DNA of 43,776 nucleotides, from contig NZ_JASBRN010000052.1 of the NCBI RefSeq assembly GCF_030149505.1, forward strand, positions 1 to 43,776. Direction: 5' to 3'. A model generated the notes under the pieces. The model was not told the origin of the DNA and searched no databases. It worked only from the letters and a program-made list of their open reading frames with translations. This document shows, in pieces, positions 36,503 through 43,776 of the stretch. The position numbers and the translations under genes were made by a program. This stretch comes from Nocardioides sp. GTDB taxonomy: Bacteria > Actinomycetota > Actinomycetes > Propionibacteriales > Nocardioidaceae. Every line of letters starts with the position of its first letter. Positions within the stretch are counted from its first letter, which is position 1.

Positions 36503-36533
36503 GTGCCCCGTCCGGTTCGTCCGGGCGGGGCAC
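36503..36533. terminator. Hairpin terminator after the cold-shock gene
   Basis: GTGCCCCGTCCGG (36503-36515) pairs with CCGGGCGGGGCAC (36521-36533), including one G-U pair, around TTCGT. It lies between the cold-shock gene and the convergent XRE gene and may serve both. Confidence 0.75.
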
Positions 36534-36551
36534 TGCTGCGTCCGGAGGCAG

Positions 36552-36764
36552 TCAGCCGGGGCCGGGCTCGTGCCGCAGCAGGTCGCCGGGCTGGCAGTCC
36601 AGCACCTCGCACAGCGCCTCGAGCGTGCTGAACCGCACCGCCTTGGCGCGACCGTTCTTGAGCACCGCCAGGTTGGCCGGGGTGATGCCGACCGCCTCGG
36701 CCAGTGCTCCGACCGACATCTTGCGGCGGGCGAGCATGACGTCGATGTCGACGACGATGGGCAT
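36552..36764 (-). CDS. XRE-family helix-turn-helix regulator (YozG-like)
   Basis: The 70-residue protein is essentially one helix-turn-helix domain: VVDIDVMLARRKMSVGALAE, AVGITPANLAVLKNGRAKAV (recognition helix around NLAVLKNGR) and FSTLEALCEVLDCQPGDLL. This matches the small Cro/CI-like regulators normally paired with a DUF2975 membrane protein. The ATG overlaps the stop of that gene by one base (TGATG), confirming coupling. It probably autoregulates the pair through the AT-rich inverted repeat at 37263-37279. Confidence 0.92.
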   Translation of the reverse strand: MPIVVDIDVMLARRKMSVGALAEAVGITPANLAVLKNGRAKAVRFSTLEALCEVLDCQPGDLLRHEPGPG

Positions 36765-37231
36765 CAGATGACCTCGGCCAGCTCGTCGCGCATGCCGACC
36801 GCCTGCACGAGGAGCGCGCGCATCACCCGGACCACCAGGGCGGCGCCCAGCACCAGCCCGCCGGCCCCGCCGACCAGCAGCACCACCCCCGGAGCGACGT
36901 CCTCGCCCGGAGCGGCGACCGCACCGAGCCAGAAGAGCAGCAGGGCGGCGGCCACGACCGCCCCGCTGATCGTGTCGACGTAGCGGAAGGACCGGGGCGA
37001 GAACACCTCGTCGCGCCCGACCAGCGTGAGCAGCCGCCAGGTGCAGACCATGACGACCTGCACCGCCACGATCCCCAGCAGCACGATCGCCACCACCTGC
37101 ACGCGCACCGGCGTCGAGGCGTCGTCGAGGTCGAGGAAGAGCAGCGGGACCATCACCGCCTGGACGAACAGCGAGCCGGCCAGACCGAGGGCCAGGACGG
37201 TGCGGAGGGCTGCGACGACGTACGGGTTCAT
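36764..37231 (-). CDS. DUF2975 family membrane protein
   Basis: The 155-residue protein has four membrane helices (ALGLAGSLFVQAVMVPLLFL; VVAIVLLGIVAVQVVMVCTW; AVVAAALLLFWLGAVAA; VLLVGGAGGLVLGAALVV). Helices 2 and 3 are joined by the typical loop LLTLVGRDEVFSPRSFRYVD. Partners in this family are always small XRE regulators, as here, and the role is unknown. It starts at ATG 37231 with AGAGGA before it, sequestered in a hairpin. Confidence 0.88.
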   Translation of the reverse strand: MNPYVVAALRTVLALGLAGSLFVQAVMVPLLFLDLDDASTPVRVQVVAIVLLGIVAVQVVMVCTWRLLTLVGRDEVFSPRSFRYVDTISGAVVAAALLLFWLGAVAAPGEDVAPGVVLLVGGAGGLVLGAALVVRVMRALLVQAVGMRDELAEVI

Positions 37232-37235
37232 GCTG

Positions 37236-37279
37236 ATTCCTCTCGTGAGTCGAGAGGAATCTATCGAATAACAATCGAT
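37236..37279 (-). promoter_or_regulatory. AT-rich operator/promoter and SD-sequestering hairpin of the DUF2975-XRE operon
   Basis: ATTCCTCTCG and CGAGAGGAAT (37236-37245, 37251-37260) are a perfect 10-bp inverted repeat; in the mRNA the second arm contains the AGAGGA ribosome site. Next to it ATCGA-N7-TCGAT (37263-37279) is a likely binding site for the XRE protein. This short AT-rich patch stands out in very GC-rich DNA. Confidence 0.6.
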
Positions 37280-37323
37280 CTGGCCAGTGAAAGGTTTCGA
37301 TCGAGCCCCCGCCGAGAAATCCG

Positions 37324-37352
37324 TTGTCCGCACGCGCGAGCCGACCTACCGT
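37324..37352 (+). promoter_or_regulatory. Sigma-70-type promoter of an orphan small transcript
   Basis: TTGTCC (37324-37329) and TACCGT (37347-37352) are separated by exactly 17 bp, the best-formed promoter in the window. The predicted start is near 37359. Confidence 0.65.
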
Positions 37353-37358
37353 GGAGGG

Positions 37359-37504
37359 ACACGGGAAAGGAGGTGGTCCGATCAATGATTTCTCTACGGA
37401 CGCGTGAGGTGGCTGCTCGCTAGCAGCGGCTCCTAGGACGTCGCTGCCGGCAATACCCGGCAGCCACCCGACCCCCAGGTCGGTCCGGACCCGTCCGCCG
37501 GACC
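37359..37504 (+). ncRNA. Structured orphan RNA with extreme Shine-Dalgarno and competing hairpins
   Basis: The transcript would begin near 37359, contain GGAAAGGAGGTGGTCC (37364-37379), which is almost fully complementary to the 3' end of 16S rRNA, and then a 12-codon ORF. After its stop come GCAGCG (37423-37428) pairing with CGCTGC (37442-37447). This is mutually exclusive with a perfect hairpin 37443-37464 (GCTGCCGG / CCGGCAGC). Two more hairpins follow (37468-37483 and 37482-37504). The layout is that of an attenuator leader, but no plus-strand gene follows; the flagellar operon on the other strand converges on it. I have an impression of similar leaders in other actinobacteria, unverified. 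Confidence 0.6.
37385..37423 (+). CDS. 12-residue leader-type peptide
   Basis: ATG 37385 follows the strong ribosome site by about 11 nt and the frame MISLRTREVAAR ends at TAG 37421-37423. The stop codon touches the first arm of an alternative hairpin, as in attenuators. No residue is strongly over-represented except Arg (three of twelve), so the sensed signal, if any, is unclear. Confidence 0.5.
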   Translation: MISLRTREVAAR

Positions 37505-37528
37505 AGCCGCCGGAGGTGCTCTCCCGAG

Positions 37529-37795
37529 CTACTCCGCCGGCACGCCTGGGGGTCGTTCCACGTCCGGGACCGGCGCGGCGTCGACCCCGGGGTCGGTGGC
37601 GCGGGCCGCGGGGGCCGGAGGCTCGCCGACCAGGGCGGCCACCAGCGAGATCGCGACCCAGCACAGCACCAGGGCCACGAGGTAGCGCGTCATCGCGACC
37701 TCCAGCGGCACGCCGCCGGTGACGAGGGTCTGATAGAGCGCCGGGGAGGCGCAGACCCCGGCGGCGCCGAGGACGGTGGGGGAGAGCAGGTTCAT
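37529..37795 (-). CDS. Small membrane protein at the end of the flagellar operon
   Basis: The 88-residue protein has a weak hydrophobic N-terminal stretch (LLSPTVLGAAGVCASPALY) and one clear membrane helix (YLVALVLCWVAISLVAALVG), then an Ala/Pro/Asp-rich tail. ATG 37795 is 3 nt after the flhA stop, so it is cotranslated with flhA. I know no family for it. Its C-terminal coding end is opposed by the orphan RNA transcript. Confidence 0.78.
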   Translation of the reverse strand: MNLLSPTVLGAAGVCASPALYQTLVTGGVPLEVAMTRYLVALVLCWVAISLVAALVGEPPAPAARATDPGVDAAPVPDVERPPGVPAE

Positions 37796-37798
37796 GGA

Positions 37799-39865
37799 TC
37801 AGGCTCCCATCGGGTCCTGGCCGGCGAGGACCGAGGTGCGCTCGCCGCCGATCACGCCCACGGACCGCACCTGGGCGGTCCCGGCGAGCTCGGGGTAGGC
37901 CAGCACGGGCAACCGGTCGATGGCCGGTCGCACGAGCCGACGCACGGCGGCGCGCAACTGCGGTGCGCACACCAGCACGGGGCGGATGTTGTGATTCTCG
38001 GCGTCGACGAGGTGCTGGGCCAGGCCGCCGATCACGGTCTGCGCGGTCACCGGGTCGAGCACCAGGGCGGGGCCCTGGTCGCCGTGGCGCAGCGACTCCA
38101 GGAGCCGCTGCTCGAAGATCGGGTCGAAGCTGAGGACGTGCACGGTCCCGCCGGCGACGTACGGCGCGACGACGGCCGGCCCGAGGGCGGCGCGGGCGGC
38201 GTCGACGAGGGCGTCGACGTCCTTGGTCTGCGCAGCCTTCATCGACAGCGCCTCATAGATCCGCACGAGGTCGCGGATCGCGATGCCCTCCTCGAGCAGC
38301 TGCTGCAGCACCCGCTGCACCTCGCCCAGGGAGAGCAGGCTCGGAGTGAGCTCGTCGACGACGTTGGGGTGCGTGCGCTTGACGACGTCGGTGAGCAGGC
38401 GGACGTCCTCCCGGCCGAGCAACCGGGCGGCGTACGTCGTGACCACCTGCGAGAGGTGGGTGGTGATCACGGCCGAGCGCTCGACGACCGTGGCGCCGGA
38501 GAGCTCGGCCTGGGCCCGCAGCTCGGCGGGGATCCACTTGGCCTCCAGCCCGAAGACCGGCTCCTTGGTGGCCTCGCCCGGCAGCGAGCCGAGGAAGTCG
38601 CCGATCGCCAGGACGGTGCCCGGGGGCGCCTCGCCGCGCGCGACCTCGATGTCGAAGAGCTTGATGGCGTAGGTGCGGCTGGGCAGCTCGAGGTTGTCGC
38701 GGGTACGTACCAGCGGGACGACGACGCCGAGCTCGCCGGCGATCTTGCGGCGCAGCGCCTTGACCCGCTGCAGCAGGTCCCCGCCGTGGGCGTGGTCCAC
38801 CAGGTCGATCATGTCGGCGGACAGCTCCAGGCCCAGCGGGTCGACCTGGATCTCCTCGGCCAGCTGCTCGGGGTGGTCGGCGGTGGGCAGCTCGCCCACG
38901 GCCTCGGTGGCCTCGACGGCGGCGGGCTCGGGACGCTCGGCGCGGGCGGAGAGCAGCAGCAGCACCCCACCGACGAGCAGGAACGGGATCTTGGGCAGGC
39001 CCGGGATGAGGAGCAGCGCCATCGAGCCGAAGCCGGCGATCTGCAGGGCGTTCTTGTTGCCGGTGAGCTGCCCGACCATGTCGGAGCCCATGTCGGACTC
39101 CGAGGCGCTGCGGGTGACGACCAGGCCGGTGGCGACCGAGAGCAGCAGGGCGGGGATCTGGCTGACCAGGCCGTCGCCGACGGTCAGCAGCGAGTAGGTG
39201 CTGACCGCGTCGGCGGGGCTCATGCCGAGCTGGACCAGCCCGATGGTCATGCCGCCGATCAGGTTCACGACGGTGATGAGGATGGCGGCGATCGCGTCGC
39301 CCTTGACGAACTTCGAGGCACCGTCCATCGCGCCGAAGAAGTCGGCCTCGGCGTGGACCTCCTTGCGGCGACGACGAGCCTCGTCCTCGTCGATCAGCCC
39401 GGAGTTGAGGTCGGCGTCGATGGCCATCTGCTTGCCCGGCATGGCGTCCAGGGTGAAGCGGGCGCCGACCTCGGCAACCCGCTCGGCGCCCTTGGTGATC
39501 ACCACGAACTGGATGATCAGCAGGATGGTGAAGATGATCAGGCCGACGATGAGCGAGCCGCCGACGACGAAGTGACCGAAGGTCTCGATCACCTTGCCGG
39601 CGTAGCCGTCGAGCAGCACCAGCCGGGTCGCGCTGACGTTGAGGGCCAGGCGGAAGAGGGTCATCACCAGCAGGACCGCGGGGAAGGCCGCGAAGTCCAG
39701 CGGTCGCTTCACCGACATCGCGGTCAGCAGCACCAGCAGCGCACCGGCGATGTTGGCGGCGATCAGCAGGTCGAGGACCATCGCGGGCAGCGGGACGACG
39801 AGCATCACGACGATCATGACGATGCCGATCGGCACGCCGAGCTTGGTCAGGCGCTGGAGGGACAT
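37799..39865 (-). CDS. flhA: Flagellar biosynthesis protein FlhA
   Basis: The 688-residue protein is the major export-gate component of the flagellar type III apparatus. Eight N-terminal membrane helices start at GVPIGIVMIVVMLVVPLPAM. The FHIPEP region has EVGARFTLDAMPGKQMAIDA and DLNSGLIDEDEARRRR, followed by FFGAMDGASKFVKGDAIA. The large cytoplasmic domain (from about residue 330) has LELPSRTYAIKLFDIEVARG and the LTPSLLSLGEVQRVLQQLL block, which binds substrate-chaperone complexes. It lies downstream of flhB with an 87-nt gap. Confidence 0.97.
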   Translation of the reverse strand: MSLQRLTKLGVPIGIVMIVVMLVVPLPAMVLDLLIAANIAGALLVLLTAMSVKRPLDFAAFPAVLLVMTLFRLALNVSATRLVLLDGYAGKVIETFGHFVVGGSLIVGLIIFTILLIIQFVVITKGAERVAEVGARFTLDAMPGKQMAIDADLNSGLIDEDEARRRRKEVHAEADFFGAMDGASKFVKGDAIAAILITVVNLIGGMTIGLVQLGMSPADAVSTYSLLTVGDGLVSQIPALLLSVATGLVVTRSASESDMGSDMVGQLTGNKNALQIAGFGSMALLLIPGLPKIPFLLVGGVLLLLSARAERPEPAAVEATEAVGELPTADHPEQLAEEIQVDPLGLELSADMIDLVDHAHGGDLLQRVKALRRKIAGELGVVVPLVRTRDNLELPSRTYAIKLFDIEVARGEAPPGTVLAIGDFLGSLPGEATKEPVFGLEAKWIPAELRAQAELSGATVVERSAVITTHLSQVVTTYAARLLGREDVRLLTDVVKRTHPNVVDELTPSLLSLGEVQRVLQQLLEEGIAIRDLVRIYEALSMKAAQTKDVDALVDAARAALGPAVVAPYVAGGTVHVLSFDPIFEQRLLESLRHGDQGPALVLDPVTAQTVIGGLAQHLVDAENHNIRPVLVCAPQLRAAVRRLVRPAIDRLPVLAYPELAGTAQVRSVGVIGGERTSVLAGQDPMGA

Positions 39866-39952
39866 GCGTGCCTTCCGGGGTCGTGGAGCTTCGTCGACCA
39901 GCCGTCCTGGCTGCAGCAGATGTGTCGCAACGCCCTCCTGGCGTCGAGGGTC

Positions 39953-41182
39953 CTATCGACGGGTGGCCAGGGCACCTGAGGAGTTCGGCGACGCGGCTCG
40001 GGCGGGTGCCGGCCCGGAGGCCGACGCAGCGGACCCGGCCGGTCGCGTGGCCGCGGCGGACGGCGTACGACGGCGGCGCTGGCCGGCCGTGCGCACCTCG
40101 GGCAGCGCGCCCTCGGCGCGGGGGGAGCGGTGGGTGCCGGCGTACGAGCCCCTGCCGCGGCGGCTGATCACGAAGGCGAGGATGTGCGCGACCGCGGCGA
40201 AGAGCTCGGTCGGGATCTCCATGCCCACCTCGGTCGAGCGGTAGAGCGCGCGGGCCAGGGGGACGTCCTGGACCAGGGGGACGCCGGCCTCGGAGGCGAC
40301 GCTGCGGATGCGGGCGGCGACCACGCCGGCGCCGCGGGCCACGACGACCGGGGCGCCGCGCTCCGGGCGGTAGCGCAGCGCCACCGCGACGTGCGTCGGG
40401 TTGACCAGCACGACGTCGGCGTCGGCCACGTCGGCGATCATCCGGTTGCGCGACGCCGCCAGCTGGCGCGAGCGGATGGCCCCCTTGAGCATCGGGTCGC
40501 CCTCGGCCTGCTTGTGCTCGTCCTTGACCTCCTGCTTGGTCATGTTGGTCTGCTTGGTGGTGCGGCGGCGCGCCATCAGGTAGTCGAGCGCACCCATGAC
40601 CACACCGGCGATCGCGACGTTCCGCAGCAGCGTGAACGCGTGGTCGCTGCCGAGCTCGATCGTCGTCGTGAGCGGCACGAGGCCGCCGACCATCGGCATC
40701 AGCGCCATGACGCCCTGGTAGACCAGCCCCGTCACCAGGGCGCTCTTGATCAGCATCTTGGCCAGCTCCCACCAGGCCTGGGCGCCGAACATCCGCTTGA
40801 CGCCCTGGATCAGGTTGAGCTTCTTCAGGTCCGGCTTGGCCATCTTGGAGGCGATGTAGAACCCGCCCTGGGCCAGGGTGATGACGGTGCTGAGGACGAG
40901 CACGACGCTGCCCAGGATCAGGAGCGCGAGGAAGGCCGACATCGAGGCCTCCTTCACCAGCGCGGTGGCCACCTCGACGCTCGGGTCCTCGATCGCGCGC
41001 AGGCAGGCGCTCATGAGGGACGTCATCGACTCGGCGGCCCCACGCATGACCGGCGGCAGGGCCAGGGTGACCAGCAGCAGGCTGATCCAGCCGCCGAGCT
41101 CGGCGGTGCGGGCGACCTGCCCCTCCTTGCGCGACTCCTTGCGCTTCTTCGGGGTCGCCTTCTCGGTCTTCTCACCGGCCAC
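39953..41182 (-). CDS. flhB: Flagellar biosynthesis protein FlhB with a long basic C-terminal tail
   Basis: The 409-residue export-gate switch protein has the opening GEKTEKATPKKRKESRKEGQ, four membrane helices, and the autocleavage motif NPTH (Asn261, Pro262, Thr263, His264) in VVLVNPTHVAVALRY. Cleavage after the Asn permits the change from hook to filament export. The conserved cytoplasmic domain ends near residue 340 (AVAHILAFVISRRGRGSY). It is followed by about 65 residues rich in Arg, Ala, Ser and Pro that most FlhB proteins lack. Neighbours are fliR (17 nt upstream) and flhA. Confidence 0.97.
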   Translation of the reverse strand: MAGEKTEKATPKKRKESRKEGQVARTAELGGWISLLLVTLALPPVMRGAAESMTSLMSACLRAIEDPSVEVATALVKEASMSAFLALLILGSVVLVLSTVITLAQGGFYIASKMAKPDLKKLNLIQGVKRMFGAQAWWELAKMLIKSALVTGLVYQGVMALMPMVGGLVPLTTTIELGSDHAFTLLRNVAIAGVVMGALDYLMARRRTTKQTNMTKQEVKDEHKQAEGDPMLKGAIRSRQLAASRNRMIADVADADVVLVNPTHVAVALRYRPERGAPVVVARGAGVVAARIRSVASEAGVPLVQDVPLARALYRSTEVGMEIPTELFAAVAHILAFVISRRGRGSYAGTHRSPRAEGALPEVRTAGQRRRRTPSAAATRPAGSAASASGPAPARAASPNSSGALATRR

Positions 41183-41199
41183 GTCCGCTCACCCCCTCC

Positions 41200-41967
41200 T
41201 CAGCCGCCGCCCACGAGGGCGGCCATCGCCGCCATGGCGTGGTCGACGACCCGCTCGACGACGGTGGTGAGGACGGGGAAGCTCAGACCCACCAGGAGCA
41301 GGGTCATGCCGATCTTGGCGGGGAACATCACGTTGAGGGCGTTGAGCTGCGGGGCGACCTTGGTCATCAGCGCCAGGCCGAGGTCGGAGACGAAGAGCAC
41401 CGCGATCATCGGCAGCGCCACCTGCACCGCGATGACCGCGAAGAGGGTGAAGGCCCGGGTCAGCAGGCCCGTGCCGTCCTCGACCTGCGGCATCTGCCCG
41501 ACGGGCAGCAGGTCGAAGGTGCGCAGCAGCCCGCCGATGACCAGCAGGTGCCCGCCGCTGGCGAAGAGCAGCATCGTGAACAGCCACTGGTGGAAGGTGC
41601 CGAAGACCGTGCTGGAGTTCTGGCCCAGCGGGTCGAAGCCCTGGGCGAGGGCGAAGCCGCCGAAGACGTCGACCAGGCTGCCCGCTGCGGCCACCGCCGC
41701 GAAGAGCAGCGAGGTGAGGAAGCCCAGCGCCGCGCCGGTGGCCACCTGGGTCACCACCGAGACCAGCAGGCCCCCGAGCTCCAGGGGGACCTCGGCCTGG
41801 GCCATCGCCGGCGCGACGGTCAGGGCCAGGCCCAGGCTCAGCACCACCTTCGCCATCGTCGGTACCGCGCGCGTCGAGAACGGCGGCACGACCAGCAGCC
41901 AGGCCACGATGCGCACCGAGGCGAGCAGGTAGGCCAGGAGCGGTTCTCCGGCGAGGGTGACGTACAC
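41200..41967 (-). CDS. fliR: Flagellar export protein FliR
   Basis: The 255-residue polytopic protein forms the export gate together with FliP and FliQ. It has the family start ([20 protein letters not shown]), [40 protein letters not shown], and [20 protein letters not shown] near the C terminus. The start shown (ATG 41967) is supported by its place 21 nt after fliQ. Confidence 0.95.
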   Translation of the reverse strand: MYVTLAGEPLLAYLLASVRIVAWLLVVPPFSTRAVPTMAKVVLSLGLALTVAPAMAQAEVPLELGGLLVSVVTQVATGAALGFLTSLLFAAVAAAGSLVDVFGGFALAQGFDPLGQNSSTVFGTFHQWLFTMLLFASGGHLLVIGGLLRTFDLLPVGQMPQVEDGTGLLTRAFTLFAVIAVQVALPMIAVLFVSDLGLALMTKVAPQLNALNVMFPAKIGMTLLLVGLSFPVLTTVVERVVDHAMAAMAALVGGG

Positions 41968-41988
41968 GGACGGGGTCGGGCTCTCCGG

Positions 41989-42258
41989 TCAGGCCAGCAG
42001 GCTGGGGATCATGGCGAAGAGGTCCTCGGTGAAGGCCACGAGGGTCTGGAGCATCCAGTTGCCGGAGGCGACGAGCGCGGCACCCACGGCCACGACCTTC
42101 GGGACGAAGGCCAGGGTGAACTCCTGGATCTGGGTCATCGACTGGAACAGCGAGACCGTGAAGCCCACCGAGAGCGCCGTCAGCAGGATCGGCGCGGACA
42201 GCTTGAGGGCGACCTCCATGGTGAGGGTGGCGATCTCGATGACGGTGGTGTCGTTCAC
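41989..42258 (-). CDS. fliQ: Flagellar export protein FliQ
   Basis: The 89-residue protein has two membrane helices ([40 protein letters not shown]) and the family segment [20 protein letters not shown]. It is the small FliQ subunit of the export gate. Its order after fliP and before fliR is canonical. The 96-nt spacer to fliP contains no recognised signal. Confidence 0.96.
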   Translation of the reverse strand: MNDTTVIEIATLTMEVALKLSAPILLTALSVGFTVSLFQSMTQIQEFTLAFVPKVVAVGAALVASGNWMLQTLVAFTEDLFAMIPSLLA

Positions 42259-42354
42259 GGGGTCCTCCGTGGTGCCTGGTCGGGGTGGCCTCCGGCGCCC
42301 GGGGTGCGGGTCGGGGCGGTGGCGGGGTCAGGGGCGCTGGCTGCCTCTCGGCAG

Positions 42355-43287
42355 CTAGGCATAGCTCTGGACCAGGGCTGTGATGATCAGTCCCCACCCG
42401 TCGACGAGGACGAAGAGCAGCAGCTTGAACGGCAGGGAGACCATCACCGGCGGCATCATCATCATGCCCAGCGCCATCAGCGCCCCGGAGACGACGATGT
42501 CGATGACCAGGAAGGGGATGAAGATGATGAAGCCGATGATGAAGGCGGCCTTGAGCTCGCTGATGATGAACGCGGGGACCAGCGTCGACATCGGCACCTC
42601 GGCCCGGTTGGCCGGCAGGTCGCGGCGGGCCACGTTGGTGAGCAGCGCCAGCTCCTCGTCACCGGTCTGGTCGAGCATGAACTCGCGCAGCGGCTCCACA
42701 CCGGTCTCGTAGGCGGCTGCCGCGGTCTTGTCCCCGTCCAGGTAGGGCTGGATCCCGACCTCGTTGATGTCGCTCAGGGTCGGCGCCATGATGAACAGGC
42801 TCAGGAAGAGCGCCAGGCCGGCCAGCACCTGGTTGGGCGGGGTCTGCATGAGGCCCAGCGCGTTGCGGGTCAGGCCCAGCACCACCAGGATCTTGGTGAA
42901 GCTGGTGCAGGTCAGCAGGATCGCCGGGGCCAGCGAGAGCAGGGTCAGTGTCAGCAGCAGGCTGACCGAGGAGCTCGGCTTCTTGGTGAGGCCGTCGACG
43001 TCGATGAGCACGTTCTCGCCGCCGGCGCCCTGTCCGCCCCGTCCCGCACCCTGTCCGCCCTGGTCCTCCTGGACGTCGGGCTGCGGGGCCAGCGCCACGC
43101 TGCCCTGGTCGAGGAGGGGGGCTGCGGCCTGGACGCCGGCCTGGACGCTGGAGGCGACGCTCGACGGAGCGGCCGAGGCCGGCGCGGCCAGGGCGAGCAG
43201 CCCGAGGACCGCGGCGAGGGGGCCGAGCAGGGCCAGTGCGAGCCGCGTGGAGCGGCGGGCTGCGGGGGTACGGCGGGGGCTGGTCAT
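42355..43287 (-). CDS. fliP: Flagellar export protein FliP
   Basis: The 310-residue protein has a long N-terminal extension with a signal-like hydrophobic segment ([19 protein letters not shown]) and a Gly/Gln-rich linker ([14 protein letters not shown]). The conserved core is [73 protein letters not shown] and [20 protein letters not shown]. It forms the helical export gate with FliQ and FliR. Confidence 0.97.
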   Translation of the reverse strand: MTSPRRTPAARRSTRLALALLGPLAAVLGLLALAAPASAAPSSVASSVQAGVQAAAPLLDQGSVALAPQPDVQEDQGGQGAGRGGQGAGGENVLIDVDGLTKKPSSSVSLLLTLTLLSLAPAILLTCTSFTKILVVLGLTRNALGLMQTPPNQVLAGLALFLSLFIMAPTLSDINEVGIQPYLDGDKTAAAAYETGVEPLREFMLDQTGDEELALLTNVARRDLPANRAEVPMSTLVPAFIISELKAAFIIGFIIFIPFLVIDIVVSGALMALGMMMMPPVMVSLPFKLLLFVLVDGWGLIITALVQSYA

Positions 43288-43358
43288 GATCGGTTCACCT
43301 CGCTCTCGGGGCGGTTCGGTGGGCAGGCAGGGACGCGCGGCGCCACGGCGGTGCGGAC

Positions 43359-43424
43359 GTGACGACTCGGTGGTTCAGATGTGACGACTCGGCGGTGCGA
43401 AGGTGACGGGTCGGCGGGTCAGGA
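43359..43424. repeat. Three 22-bp tandem repeats at the fliO-fliP junction
   Basis: Units at 43359-43380, 43381-43402 and 43403-43424 share a GTGAC..CTCGG..GGT...GA pattern with period 22. The third includes the fliO stop codon. The period, the ACTCGG core and the run into a minus-strand stop codon match the loci at 25691-25851 and 30101-30204. It sits within the flagellar operon, so it does not simply mark operon ends. Confidence 0.75.
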
Positions 43425-43776
43425 CGCGCGGCGGTTCACCGCGCGGAACGCCTGCTTCCAGGTGGTCGGGGAGAGGACCGAGCCGGCGAGCGCGCCCTGG
43501 TCCTGGGCGGTGGGCGCGGCGGCGGTCCGGGCCTGGGCGGCCCGGCGCTCGGCGCGCGAGGGGCGCCCGGCGGGAGCGGCCGCGGCCGCGGGGGCCGGGC
43601 TGGCGGCCTGCAGCTGCGCGGCGAGGAGGGCGGCGCGGAGGGCGGCGATGTCGGCGGCCATCGCAGCAGTGGTCGGGGCGGCGGCTGCGGTGGTGATCGG
43701 GGCGGCGACCGGCGCCGGGGCCGGCGCCGGGGCCGGAGCGGCGGCGGGGGCTGGGGCGAGCGGGCGGGCCGCCCGG
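43419..43776 (-). CDS. fliO: Flagellar protein FliO, C-terminal part (5' end outside window)
   Basis: The frame is open from the right edge (119 codons, stop at 43419). It starts as an Ala/Pro-rich linker (APAPAPVAAP type), passes RAERRAAQARTAAAP, and ends in GSVLSPTTWKQAFRAVNRR. A terminal GS.LSP.TW+QA segment after a Pro/Ala linker is how I remember actinobacterial FliO proteins, and the position immediately before fliP fits FliO, which assists FliP assembly. The membrane helix lies outside. Internal ATG 43661 is unlikely to be the real start. Confidence 0.75.
   Translation of the reverse strand, partial: RAARPLAPAPAAAPAPAPAPAPVAAPITTAAAAPTTAAMAADIAALRAALLAAQLQAASPAPAAAAAPAGRPSRAERRAAQARTAAAPTAQDQGALAGSVLSPTTWKQAFRAVNRRAS

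Noticed and set aside
36764..37333. Longer start (37333) for the DUF2975 protein
   Set aside because: It would add 34 residues that run through the operator-like inverted repeats; ATG 37231 has a ribosome site and gives the family N terminus.
37385..37500. Stop-codon readthrough (TAG) of the 12-codon ORF into a longer Arg-rich peptide
   Set aside because: The downstream sequence forms several stable hairpins and gives only a low-complexity Arg/Pro peptide; there is no pyrrolysine or other recoding evidence.
37991..39979. A 662-codon open frame on the plus strand opposite flhA
   Set aside because: Antisense shadow with Gly/Asp/Gln/His-rich composition and no domain.

Overview
The window is a very GC-rich actinobacterial chromosome segment. 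It looks like a motile member of the Nocardioidaceae or a close relative: actinobacterial-type rpoB/rpoC, many GTG starts, several TAnnnT hexamers placed 6-7 nt before start codons (a leaderless-mRNA pattern), and flagellar export genes. The assignment rests on protein style and codon use, not on any search. No rRNA, tRNA or CRISPR was recognised.

Layout. 1-5006: 3' part of rpoB and complete rpoC, closed by a perfect 19-bp hairpin. 5179-7277: a geranylgeranyl-reductase-family flavoprotein and a PlsC-like acyltransferase. 7512-16406 (minus): seven genes joined by six consecutive 4-nt overlaps. In transcription order they are a small membrane protein, a family-2 glycosyltransferase with an N-terminal MshEN-like domain, a polytopic GT-C-like membrane protein, an acidic coiled-coil protein, a lipoprotein of unknown family, a PstS-like lipoprotein with a coiled-coil insert, and a secreted duplicated-domain protein. 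A membrane-anchored GH5-like hydrolase (16549-17859) lies directly upstream on the same strand. Together they look like an uncharacterised polysaccharide synthesis and export system, comparable in its GT2+MshEN component to E. coli NfrB.

17959-25674 (plus): a hydroxyacid-oxoacid transhydrogenase-like iron alcohol dehydrogenase and a large FAD/Fe-S D-2-hydroxyglutarate-dehydrogenase-like protein (a plausible producer/consumer pair), a 27-residue membrane mini-ORF, a methyltransferase, a secreted anchored protein and topoisomerase IB. 25850-32246: serC, a zinc-ribbon membrane protein, a GNAT acetyltransferase, an NTF2-like protein, a small methyltransferase, a secreted ARB_07466/M15-like hydrolase, citrate synthase and pdxH. 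32284-36095: a heterodimeric ABC exporter with one degenerate ATP site. 36268-37231: a cold-shock protein and an XRE/DUF2975 pair with an AT-rich operator-like control region.

37320-37510 (plus) is an orphan transcript. It has a good sigma-70-like promoter, an extreme Shine-Dalgarno sequence, a 12-codon ORF and competing hairpins, with no co-directional gene downstream. 37529-43776 (minus) is the flagellar export operon fliO(partial)-fliP-fliQ-fliR-flhB-flhA plus a small membrane protein. Intergenic regions hold a 22-bp tandem-repeat family at three loci, each running into the stop codon of a minus-strand gene, and three long imperfect palindromes of 138-159 bp.
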